A DNA stretch of 64,000 nucleotides from an uncultured Prevotellaceae bacterium (lineage in GTDB: Bacteria > Bacteroidota > Bacteroidia > Bacteroidales > UBA932). Shown here piece after piece: positions 35,399 to 43,461 of this stretch. The first letter of the stretch is position 1, and each line of letters opens with the position of its first letter. The stretch is from positions 90,899 through 154,898 of the forward strand of contig CAMVFZ010000004.1 in assembly GCA_947166905.1 (NCBI GenBank), read 5' to 3'. The notes under the pieces are model-generated. The model was not told the origin of the DNA. It did no database searches and was given only the letters and a program-made list of their open reading frames with translations. The translations under genes and the position numbers were made by a program.

Positions 35399-36301
35399 AT
35401 GAAAAATAAAGTTTTAGCTTACATATTGTTAATTTGTGTGTGTTTCGGATGTAACAAAACGCCTCAGACTCTTGAGAACATAAAGTCTGAGGTCGTTACA
35501 ATCGACGACAGTATCACGGTACACTACAAGATTTGGAACCGCAGCGCGGCCGATTCTCTGGCAATTTGCTTTGTTCACGGCTTCGGCTGCGACCTCAACA
35601 CCTGGGAAAAGCAGTTCGAGGCTTTTTGCGAGGACAAAAACATTGCCCTTGTATTCGTAGATCTGCCCGGTTATGGCAAGAGCGACAAACCGCACGTTAA
35701 TTATACGCTGCCTTTTTTCGCCCGCGCCATCGATGAAGTGCTGAAAGCGAACAACATCAAGACGGTCACCCTCGTAGGCCACAGTCTTGGTACGCCTGTA
35801 TGCCGTCAAGTCCTTGCGCAAAGCAGCGTTAAGGGCCGCCTGGTAGATGTTGACGGCGTATATTGCTTCTTCGATGGCAATGAAACTCCGGAATATGCAG
35901 AGGCCGTAGAAGGCTTCGGCCACGCATTTGACGGCCCTGACTGCCGCGACGTAATCACCGGTTTCGTGTCTTCACTGGCCGGCCCGGACACCCCGCAGGA
36001 GATTACAGATTATGCAATGTCCGTAATGCCGGAAACGCCTCAGTACGTTGCCTCCAGCACCATGCAGAATCTTGTCGACCGCCAGTGGTGGACTGGCGCA
36101 AAGATAACGGTTCCCACGTGGGTAATCTGCACGCAGAACAGCGGCCTTGATCCGGATAACCAGGCAAAGATGCAGGCTCTTTATCCTAACCTTATGTACA
36201 CGGAACTTACCACCTGCGGCCACTTCATCCATATGGAGCAGCCGGAGATGTTCAACGAGAAATTAAAAGCATTTATTCTAACCGCCCCTGATATTCAATA
36301 A
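35399..36301 (+). CDS. Alpha/beta-hydrolase lipoprotein
   Basis: A 300-residue lipoprotein with lipobox CFGC (Cys18). The fold is a canonical alpha/beta hydrolase: oxyanion-hole HGFGCD, VDLPGYGKSDKP after strand 4, nucleophile elbow VGHSLGTP near residue 122 and catalytic His in CGHFIHMEQPE near the C-terminus. Such enzymes are esterases, lipases or haloalkane-type hydrolases; the substrate is unknown, but an esterase acting on acylated sugars would fit its neighbours. ATG 35399 is used because it begins the signal peptide; the open frame starts earlier within the preceding gene. Confidence 0.85.
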   Translation: MKNKVLAYILLICVCFGCNKTPQTLENIKSEVVTIDDSITVHYKIWNRSAADSLAICFVHGFGCDLNTWEKQFEAFCEDKNIALVFVDLPGYGKSDKPHVNYTLPFFARAIDEVLKANNIKTVTLVGHSLGTPVCRQVLAQSSVKGRLVDVDGVYCFFDGNETPEYAEAVEGFGHAFDGPDCRDVITGFVSSLAGPDTPQEITDYAMSVMPETPQYVASSTMQNLVDRQWWTGAKITVPTWVICTQNSGLDPDNQAKMQALYPNLMYTELTTCGHFIHMEQPEMFNEKLKAFILTAPDIQ

Positions 36302-36306
36302 ACCCT

Positions 36307-36338
36307 TTTGCGAAAACCGGGATTTCTGCGTATCTTGC
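36307..36338 (+). promoter_or_regulatory. Possible promoter for the DUF4838 gene
   Basis: TTTG (36307-36310), 20-bp spacer and TATCTTGC (36331-36338). The spacing is ideal but the -7 box matches TAnnTTTG imperfectly. Confidence 0.4.
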
Positions 36339-36354
36339 AGAAAATCTTTTGGTT

Positions 36355-38496
36355 ATGAAACGCTTCGCACTTGTTTGTGCCCTGATGGCAATGGCGTTCT
36401 GCCAGGCGGCCGGGCAGAAAAATGTCAAATACAGTTTGCCGGGTAAATATGAGGCCACGGCGCACAGCATCTATATGAAGGCTGTCGCCGCCGGATGTCA
36501 GGTGGTGCCGATATCGATGAAAAACAGCAGCATCGGCCCGGATGGGAAAGAAATTCCGGAGGATGGCTATGTGCTGCAGCGTAAGTATGGCACGACATAT
36601 ATAACCGGCAAAGACAAGGGACTGGTTTATGGCGTCATCGGCCTGCTGAAAGATTATTATGGCGTTGATTACTGGGGCGAAGGAGAGTTTTATATTGCGG
36701 AAATGCCGGTCAGGGCCTTGAAAGAGGGCGAGCCGGTGCGGGATGTCCCCACTTTCCGTTATCGTCAGACACAGAACTATATGATGAAGACCGACAGCCT
36801 GTACAAATGGTGGTACAGGCTGGAAGAGCCCTCTGAAGAATTCGTCGACAACCTGTGGGTACACACCTGCAACCATCTTCTTCCGGCAGACAAATATGGC
36901 AAGGATCACCCGGAATATTATGCATTCTACGGCGGCCAGAGGCATCCGGGCAGCGCCAGCCAGTGGTGCATGAGCAACCCCGATGTTCTGGAAATAGTCT
37001 GCGAAAGGCTGGATTCCCTGTTCAAGGCAAACCCGGGCCAGAGCACCATCAGCATAAGCCAGAATGACGGCAGCGACACCTATTGCCGATGCCCCCTTTG
37101 CCAGGCCGCGATAGACGAAGACGGCGGCCCGTCCGGCCCCATCATCCGCTTTATAAACAAGGTGGCCGACCGCTTCCCGGACAAGACGATTTCTACCCTG
37201 GCTTACCTGTTTTCAGTGCAGCCGCCAAAGGTGACCAAGCCGCGTAAAAACGTGTCCATAATGCTTTGCGATATCGATTGCCGCCGCCAGACCGCCCTCA
37301 CGGAGAACCCCTCCGGCCAGTATTTCATGAAGGCCCTGGAAGGCTGGTCAAAGATAAGCGACAACCTCTTTGTGTGGGACTACGGCATCAACTTCGACAA
37401 CTACCTGTCACCCTTCCCCAACTTCTCGACGATGGGCTACAATATGCGCATTTTCAAGGAGCACAACGTAAAGATGCACTTCTCCCAGATAGCCTCCGAG
37501 CGCGGCGGCGACATGGCCGAACTCCGCACCTACCTTGCCGCCAACCTTATGTGGAATGCCGATGCCAACTGCGACTCGCTTATCCGCCACTTCCTGGGCG
37601 CCTACTACGGCAAAGCCGCCGAGCCGCTTTACCGGTATATCCGGGTTATGGAAGGCGCTGCCGTGGGCACAGACGTAGACCTGTTCATCTACGATTCACC
37701 GGTCTCCTATAAAGACAACATCCTGCGCCCGGCCCTGCTGAAGCGCTATAACGAGTATTTCGACGAAGCCGAAGCCCTTGTGGCCGATGACTCCGTGCGA
37801 CTTGCCCGCGTGCGCCGCAGCCGCCTGCCGTTGCAGTACTCCGCCCTCGAGATTGCAAGGACCAACCCCGATATGGACAGGGAGGCCGCCGCGCAGGCGC
37901 TGGCTCTTTTCGAGCAGCGCTGCTGCGAGTTTGACGTGCCTACTCTTAACGAACGGCACAACCCTCCCATGGAATACGTTCAGCTTTACAAAGACCGCTA
38001 TCTTGCACCGCAGACAGACAATCTGGCGCGCGGCAAGAAGGTCACCTATATAATAGAACCACGCCCTAAATACCTGGAACTCAGCAAGACAGCTCTCACC
38101 GACGGCGTCTACGGCGGCACTACCTACGTAGAAAGCTGGGTTGGCTGGGAAGGCACCGACGGCGCCTTTGTGATAGACCTTGAAAAGGCCCGAAAGATAA
38201 CATCCGTCAGCTGCGACTTCCTGCATCAGATAGGCGCCTGGATCCTTCTGCCGCAGGCGGTAAGGTACAGCACTTCTACGGACGGCGAAAACTGGAAACT
38301 CCTGAGTAATATCGAGCTTCCGGAAAAACGTACCGGCAAAGTGGAGTTCGTTCCCGTAGAGGGCAAAACAGAAAGCGGGCCCGTAAAGGCCCGCTATATA
38401 AAGGTTGAGGTTACCGGAACTAAAATCTGCCCTACGTGGCACTACGGAGTAGGCAACCCCAGCTGGTTCTTTATAGACGAAGTAATCGTCAAATAA
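36355..38496 (+). CDS. DUF4838 protein with C-terminal F5/8 type C (carbohydrate-binding) domain
   Basis: A 713-residue exported protein, signal peptide ending AAGQ near residue 22. Residues about 30-110 form a GH20-N-like domain, 130-450 a TIM-barrel region (DUF4838) with NDGSDTYCRCPLCQ near residue 240, and 560-713 a discoidin-like domain (LTDGVYGGTTYVESWVGWEG type), which usually binds sugars. These proteins are associated with glycan breakdown in Bacteroidales. ATG 36355 is used; an in-frame TTG lies 6 bp upstream. The last 132 bp, from codon 671 to the stop, exist again at 45028-45159 beyond the inserted cassette, so this 3' end was probably brought in by the cassette. Confidence 0.82.
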   Translation: MKRFALVCALMAMAFCQAAGQKNVKYSLPGKYEATAHSIYMKAVAAGCQVVPISMKNSSIGPDGKEIPEDGYVLQRKYGTTYITGKDKGLVYGVIGLLKDYYGVDYWGEGEFYIAEMPVRALKEGEPVRDVPTFRYRQTQNYMMKTDSLYKWWYRLEEPSEEFVDNLWVHTCNHLLPADKYGKDHPEYYAFYGGQRHPGSASQWCMSNPDVLEIVCERLDSLFKANPGQSTISISQNDGSDTYCRCPLCQAAIDEDGGPSGPIIRFINKVADRFPDKTISTLAYLFSVQPPKVTKPRKNVSIMLCDIDCRRQTALTENPSGQYFMKALEGWSKISDNLFVWDYGINFDNYLSPFPNFSTMGYNMRIFKEHNVKMHFSQIASERGGDMAELRTYLAANLMWNADANCDSLIRHFLGAYYGKAAEPLYRYIRVMEGAAVGTDVDLFIYDSPVSYKDNILRPALLKRYNEYFDEAEALVADDSVRLARVRRSRLPLQYSALEIARTNPDMDREAAAQALALFEQRCCEFDVPTLNERHNPPMEYVQLYKDRYLAPQTDNLARGKKVTYIIEPRPKYLELSKTALTDGVYGGTTYVESWVGWEGTDGAFVIDLEKARKITSVSCDFLHQIGAWILLPQAVRYSTSTDGENWKLLSNIELPEKRTGKVEFVPVEGKTESGPVKARYIKVEVTGTKICPTWHYGVGNPSWFFIDEVIVK

Positions 38497-38507
38497 AATC
38501 AAGACCC

Positions 38508-38535
38508 CACGCAGTCTTTATGTGTTTTTAACGTC
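38508..38535 (-). repeat. Left end motif of the cassette
   Basis: Read on the minus strand it is GACG, 12 bp, AAAGACTGCGTG. The same arrangement with the same 12-bp gap occurs at 44997-45024 and 52358-52385. Confidence 0.6.
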
Positions 38536-38554
38536 ATATTAAATATAGACTGCG

Positions 38555-40177
38555 ATGTACGTGTCAACAGAAGAAATCATAACAGGATGTAAAATAGGGG
38601 ACTCACGCGCCAGAGAGGCTCTTTACAATTTGTATTCAGCCCGTATCCTGGCCCTTTGCCGACGCTACAGCGACTCTCCAGAAATAGCCCGTGATTTGAT
38701 GCACGACTCTTTTCTTGTGATTTTTTCTGAAATAAAAGCACTTCGGGATTCCTCCAGATTGGAAGCGTGGATGTTTATCATCGTCAAACATTTGGCTATT
38801 GATTACTATCGGTGTAAAAAGAAAGAAATAGAAACCATATCGGAAGTAGAGCTGGACGAACTTCCCACAGAGATTGTTGACAAACTCCCCTCTTATGCAG
38901 AATTGATAAAAATGATTGAAGACCTGCCAGAACGGTATGGATTGGTTTTCAAACTATCTGCACTCCAAGGCTTAAGCCATAAAGAGATAGCCAAAATACT
39001 GGATATCGCAGAGCATACCTCTTCTTCTGACTTGTATCGGGCAAGGATAATGCTCAAAAAAGCACTTTCCAAGTATTGGATGATTATCCCGATTATATTG
39101 CTTCTGTTCTTTATTCTGTACTCTCCAAACAAAAAACCCGGTTTGGACGCATCTCTTATTTCTGAAAATACAGAAGAGCAAAAACCCGTTTTTGCATCGG
39201 CCGACAGCACGGCAGAAAACAGGGTAGAGTCTGCAATAGACAAAAAGAGAAATGTACAAGAACCGCGCATGACTAATTCAGACAGCAAGTTTTCATCAGA
39301 AGAAACAACATCAATCATAGCAGAAGGCAAAGAGGAGCTTGCGTCATCCGATACGATGACGGTACAATTGGAAAAGAAAGAGCCGAAGCCCGTATTCAAA
39401 AACATCTGGGAAAATGACGTTAGGGTGCAGGTTAAAGCGAAAAAATCAACGCCTAAAATCTACTTTACAGGTTCGCTTCCTTTTGGAAACGCTGTTTATC
39501 CCTCTGATTATAAGCTAGAGCAGGGCGCTATTCCCATAGTGGGGACTTGGACAGATTATAAGGTTTACTTGGATGGTAAAATTGCCCGGGGTAATGCCGA
39601 TGCCAGAACAATCTCATTGTTCCAGATCGCAAAATATAACGCCAATAATCAAGAGCCAATATCGCAACCAGAAAGATCGTTCGACGCCCCCGTTTCTTTT
39701 GGTATTATGGTTGACGTTCCGTTATATAACAACCTGTATATTAGAACAGGCGTTGATTATACACGTCTTCACTCATCACTTAAGGCCGGAACGACAAACG
39801 CCTATATCCAAGAAGATCAATACATACATTACATAGGGCTTCCTGTAGGTTTGGCATTTAGCCTTTGGAGCACGCGAAAATTTAGCGTCACGCCGTCGGT
39901 AGATACAATGCTGGAACTCCCCCTAAATGGTACAACCATAGAAAAACACATATTAAACGGCGCCATCACCTACAAGGGCAGAACGTCGTTCAGGGCACCT
40001 GTTCAACTATCAACAGGCATCGGACTGGGAATTCAATATAATATCTACTATAATATTGGAATCTATGCCGAGCCTCGTTTGCGATACTATTTCAATCCCT
40101 GCGGAAATGTAGAAACCTTAAGAACAGAACGGCCGCTTCAAATGAACCTTTCTGTTGGTATAAGAGTTGGACTATAG
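38555..40177 (+). CDS. ECF sigma factor fused to a transmembrane helix and an outer-membrane beta-barrel
   Basis: One uninterrupted 540-residue frame. Residues 8-90 are sigma region 2 (ARDLMHDSFLVIF, AWMFIIVKHLAIDYYR) and 115-172 sigma region 4 (LPERYGLVFKLSALQGLSHKEIA, read from 38920 on). Residues 174-190 (MIIPIILLLFFILY) form a membrane helix with no stop or start before it. Residues 191-295 are a polar Glu/Ser/Lys-rich linker, and 300-540 are alternating strands of an OmpA/porin-like barrel ending NLSVGIRVGL. Predicted topology: sigma in the cytoplasm, helix in the inner membrane, barrel in the outer membrane. In related bacteria the barrel is usually fused to an anti-sigma factor encoded by a second gene; here that domain is missing. 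Confidence 0.8.
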   Translation: MYVSTEEIITGCKIGDSRAREALYNLYSARILALCRRYSDSPEIARDLMHDSFLVIFSEIKALRDSSRLEAWMFIIVKHLAIDYYRCKKKEIETISEVELDELPTEIVDKLPSYAELIKMIEDLPERYGLVFKLSALQGLSHKEIAKILDIAEHTSSSDLYRARIMLKKALSKYWMIIPIILLLFFILYSPNKKPGLDASLISENTEEQKPVFASADSTAENRVESAIDKKRNVQEPRMTNSDSKFSSEETTSIIAEGKEELASSDTMTVQLEKKEPKPVFKNIWENDVRVQVKAKKSTPKIYFTGSLPFGNAVYPSDYKLEQGAIPIVGTWTDYKVYLDGKIARGNADARTISLFQIAKYNANNQEPISQPERSFDAPVSFGIMVDVPLYNNLYIRTGVDYTRLHSSLKAGTTNAYIQEDQYIHYIGLPVGLAFSLWSTRKFSVTPSVDTMLELPLNGTTIEKHILNGAITYKGRTSFRAPVQLSTGIGLGIQYNIYYNIGIYAEPRLRYYFNPCGNVETLRTERPLQMNLSVGIRVGL

Positions 40178-40178
40178 T

Positions 40179-42377
40179 TTAAAAACGCCAGACAAACCGC
40201 GCCGTTGGCATTATTGGTAAAATGCTTATTTGTTTCCACTTGCCATCCTCGTAAAAATACTGATATGGGTTGCGCCTGTTAAGAAGATTTACAACAGATA
40301 AGTACAACTCATAGCTCCGTTTGCCTTTCTCCCAGGAAAACGAGTAACCCGTGTCAACTCTGAAGTACAATGGTAACCGGTAATTATTTAGGACACTTAA
40401 ATCGTCGTGGCTTGCTACGTTTTCTGTCTCATCATGCTCGATAAAGGATGCAAGCAGCGACAATGTAGTCATTATATTATAATTGTAATTATCGAAAATC
40501 ATAGTGGTTCCAGGGACAATGGAAAGGAAGCGGCCTTGAGTCATCGTCATTAAATGCCCGGATGTAATAACCGTCGCTACGTTTGCCTTTTGTATCAACG
40601 TATAACCTGTCTTTGTTTTCTTTCTGCACACTTCATAACTCCCGCTTAGATTAAGCATATGGGGCCTCTCAAAACGAAAATGAAACTCTTTGTCCCAGTT
40701 AATGCCGGAGAACTGCCTATTTGCAGAAGAATAAGTATAGCTGCCTTCCACAAAAAGCTTTGGTGTTCTTAGCTCAATCATCATTTCCAAACCCCAGGCT
40801 TTTCCCGTTCCGGAAACAATATCGTTGTCATAAAGATTATCAATAACACCAAACACGTGGGAAGAATGTACATAACAAATCAAATCGTGCATTCTTTTTG
40901 AATACGCCCCGGCAGAAAAAGTCAAATAAGACTTGTCGTCAAATTGTTTTTCTCCAAACACTCCGGCATAGAATTGCCACGCCTTTTCGTTTGGGAATGA
41001 TTGTCCAGAAGCCACAACGATATCCTGGCCCCATCCACTTGGCAATCCTTCAAGGACGTGGTGAAACTGCGAATTCTTGTCAAAGGTGACCTCAACGCCA
41101 AAGTTCTTTTTTATAAAGATATCCGTAAGAAGATGAACATCAATCGTTTGGACGTGATTCCCGATTTGATTCGAGTACCAGTTCCATCTTATTCCGCCTT
41201 TTACTTTAATTCTTTTTTCAACCTCGTAGTACGCATCACTAAAAAGGGATATTAAATGATAATTTGTATATGTCCCGATGCTTTTCGGTCCCTTTCCTTC
41301 TTCGTTGTAATTCTTTTTATGAGAGACGAACTTGAATTCTTTTCTGGAGACATCGGCTCCGGTATCAAAGAGCAGATTATTCCCGGCCAGACAGTGTATC
41401 CACAGCTTCCCGCTATACTCAAAAGTTTTATCTTTCAAAGACATCGTCCCTGTTTTGACCTTAGAATTACTCTCTGTCGCTCTTTTATACTCTTCCTTAT
41501 GTGATTCCTCCGACATTGAGAAGGCGACATCGGCATTAAAAGATATTTTATCTCCGGCCCGCCATGTCCCATCTACTTTTGCAATAGTTTCGTTGGAGTT
41601 AAGCCAAGTTTTATTCAAGCCAAAACTGTAATTGAAAATATCATGTGTCCTGTAAACAAAGCCTCTAAGTTTTAATACGTCCGTCGGATGCCAATCTCCC
41701 GTAAAGACTATATCATACGCTCCACCAAAGGTCTTTGCGTTGTTTTTTCCAATTTTGAAAAGTTGGAGCAAAGAGTTGGCAAGTAATGGCGCCAACGAGC
41801 CCCGGACAGACAGCCTTGTTGTTAAAGATTTATTTTTAGGCGATTCTATATAATAACTTCCCATATAAGGAGAAATCGACATCTTCTCCCTTTTCTCTTT
41901 AACCAGGCCGTCTTTTAGGTCGATTCTTATTAATGCCGATGTGAAATTGCCGCTGGTGCTGCTTTGCCCTCCTGGAGCAAACGAAATAGTTTTTACTATT
42001 TCTGAAGGCACGGAAGAAACCAGGCCCAACAGATGACTGGCTCGCGACAAAGGGACTCCGTTCATCTCTATCCTTGCGCTACTACTACCCGAGCCTCTGA
42101 CAAAATACGCATTGGTTCCTTCTACTCCGGAAGAAACTCCGGGCTTTGAGCCCATTATTTTAAGCACATCGTTTTCCCCTGTAACGGATAGTATTCGTGC
42201 TGTCTCCAAAGGCGTGGAAACATATATGTTTCCCCTTAGATGATGCGCAAGGTTATCCTTTACCACGGCGCTATCTATACTCAAACGCCATGTCGCCGAA
42301 TCACGTCCGGATTGGGCGGCACAAGTCCAACTTGCAAGAATAACAAGAGCGGCTGTAATATATATATTCGGCTTCAT
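40179..42377 (-). CDS. TonB-dependent outer-membrane receptor
   Basis: A 732-residue protein with a signal peptide ending CAAQ near residue 22. The plug domain (about 65-160) has LSVTGENDVLKIMGSKPGV and the receptor hallmark YFVRGSGSSSARIEMNGVPL (positions about 42050-42110); the rest is a 22-stranded barrel ending ARFVWRF with terminal Phe. It lacks the carboxypeptidase-like N-terminal extension of SusC proteins. It imports a ligand with energy from TonB. The upstream DUF4249 gene ends 1 bp before it, a pairing seen repeatedly in Bacteroidales. Its stop is 1 bp from the stop of the convergent sigma-barrel gene. Confidence 0.9.
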   Translation of the reverse strand: MKPNIYITAALVILASWTCAAQSGRDSATWRLSIDSAVVKDNLAHHLRGNIYVSTPLETARILSVTGENDVLKIMGSKPGVSSGVEGTNAYFVRGSGSSSARIEMNGVPLSRASHLLGLVSSVPSEIVKTISFAPGGQSSTSGNFTSALIRIDLKDGLVKEKREKMSISPYMGSYYIESPKNKSLTTRLSVRGSLAPLLANSLLQLFKIGKNNAKTFGGAYDIVFTGDWHPTDVLKLRGFVYRTHDIFNYSFGLNKTWLNSNETIAKVDGTWRAGDKISFNADVAFSMSEESHKEEYKRATESNSKVKTGTMSLKDKTFEYSGKLWIHCLAGNNLLFDTGADVSRKEFKFVSHKKNYNEEGKGPKSIGTYTNYHLISLFSDAYYEVEKRIKVKGGIRWNWYSNQIGNHVQTIDVHLLTDIFIKKNFGVEVTFDKNSQFHHVLEGLPSGWGQDIVVASGQSFPNEKAWQFYAGVFGEKQFDDKSYLTFSAGAYSKRMHDLICYVHSSHVFGVIDNLYDNDIVSGTGKAWGLEMMIELRTPKLFVEGSYTYSSANRQFSGINWDKEFHFRFERPHMLNLSGSYEVCRKKTKTGYTLIQKANVATVITSGHLMTMTQGRFLSIVPGTTMIFDNYNYNIMTTLSLLASFIEHDETENVASHDDLSVLNNYRLPLYFRVDTGYSFSWEKGKRSYELYLSVVNLLNRRNPYQYFYEDGKWKQISILPIMPTARFVWRF

Positions 42378-42378
42378 T

Positions 42379-43461
42379 TTAATACTGATAGACGACTGGT
42401 CTTAGGCCGTTAGACATACATGCTGTAAACTGAACCCCAAAAATACCAAGTCCGTTCTCGATGTTTGAATATATTTGGTCTTCATTAAGATGAGAAAAAA
42501 CATCATCCTTGTCGTTATGATGGATGGCATCAATAATAACACTACGAATGTATTTATCGTAATCCTCTGAAACAGAAGCCACGATTAAATTTGATGATAG
42601 ATAGTGATCGTGTCCCTCGATTTCTGTTATTTCCGGAAATAAAAAGCCACACGGCAATTCCTGTTTGTCAAACTTTTCTCCGTTCAGTCTGATTGCCATA
42701 ATATGGCTTCCCTTATCTGAGCCAACATTAAAGAGGTCCGTTTTATTTAAGGGATATGTGTTTCGCACTTGGTATAGCCAAGATTCCTTCTCGCTGTAAT
42801 GCCATGTTCCATAACTCCCTGTATCTTTTTCAGCTTCGATTACTTCGTATGTTTCCGGCATAAGCCAAATGGGAGAATCAAGATTCTTTGTTTGAAGCCA
42901 CCCTTGTTGTGGATACTCTTTTGGTATTATTGCCTTTTTGGGAATTGTTCTCCTAAATGATGTTCTAGCAACAATTGTTTTCTCCCCCGGAACGGAAACC
43001 TCCAGCCTGTACTTTACATCTACACTTACAGTATTCTCATCCTCAGTATAAGGCATAGAATAATCCAAAGTCCATCTTCCTGGCAGGGGTGTGTTTGAGT
43101 CCGGACCCAACTCTTTTTTAAATTTGCCTATAATCTCCCCTGTATTATCATCAATCAGAAGCGCTTCTGCGTCTGGAATTACCTCGTAATCTCCGTCGGT
43201 TTTGTTGTATGACAAATATAAAGTCTGTCTCCCGTTTAGAGCGCTTGAAAAACGTGTACTACCGCGATAAACCGTCTTTCCGTTCCACAATGTTTGATTC
43301 GTAACTTGATCGTGGTGTTCATAATAAACATTGTTCAGGATACAGTTGACCACGACCTTCTTTTTGAACGCCCCGGAAAAGTCCACCTCCTTCACGCACG
43401 CCCCCAAAAGAGCCCCTGCCATAAAAAGAAATAGAATCTTTTTGTATATATTATTTTTCAT
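42379..43461 (-). CDS. DUF4249 surface lipoprotein
   Basis: A 360-residue lipoprotein: lipobox LLGAC, Cys22. The N-terminal VDFSGAFKKKVVVNCILNN and the beta-rich body with YLSYNKTDGDY are typical of DUF4249, a family encoded next to non-SusC TonB receptors and thought to serve as their surface partner, by analogy with SusD. Its start overlaps the stop of the C10 peptidase by 4 bp (ATGA), and it is followed after 1 bp by the receptor, so the three form one operon. Ligand unknown; the protease suggests peptides or protein-bound cargo. Confidence 0.85.
   Translation of the reverse strand: MKNNIYKKILFLFMAGALLGACVKEVDFSGAFKKKVVVNCILNNVYYEHHDQVTNQTLWNGKTVYRGSTRFSSALNGRQTLYLSYNKTDGDYEVIPDAEALLIDDNTGEIIGKFKKELGPDSNTPLPGRWTLDYSMPYTEDENTVSVDVKYRLEVSVPGEKTIVARTSFRRTIPKKAIIPKEYPQQGWLQTKNLDSPIWLMPETYEVIEAEKDTGSYGTWHYSEKESWLYQVRNTYPLNKTDLFNVGSDKGSHIMAIRLNGEKFDKQELPCGFLFPEITEIEGHDHYLSSNLIVASVSEDYDKYIRSVIIDAIHHNDKDDVFSHLNEDQIYSNIENGLGIFGVQFTACMSNGLRPVVYQY

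Noticed and set aside
38499..38519. Reading the 38.5-kb motif as the DUF4838 terminator
   Set aside because: AAGAC/GTCTT gives only a 5-bp stem with no T-run, and the same sequence recurs at two other places where no gene ends, so an element end is more likely.
39050..39130. Possibility that the sigma-barrel protein is really two genes
   Set aside because: The frame is continuous, no start codon with a ribosome-binding site lies near the helix, and a separate second gene would normally start with an anti-sigma domain that is not there. Sequencing error cannot be fully excluded.
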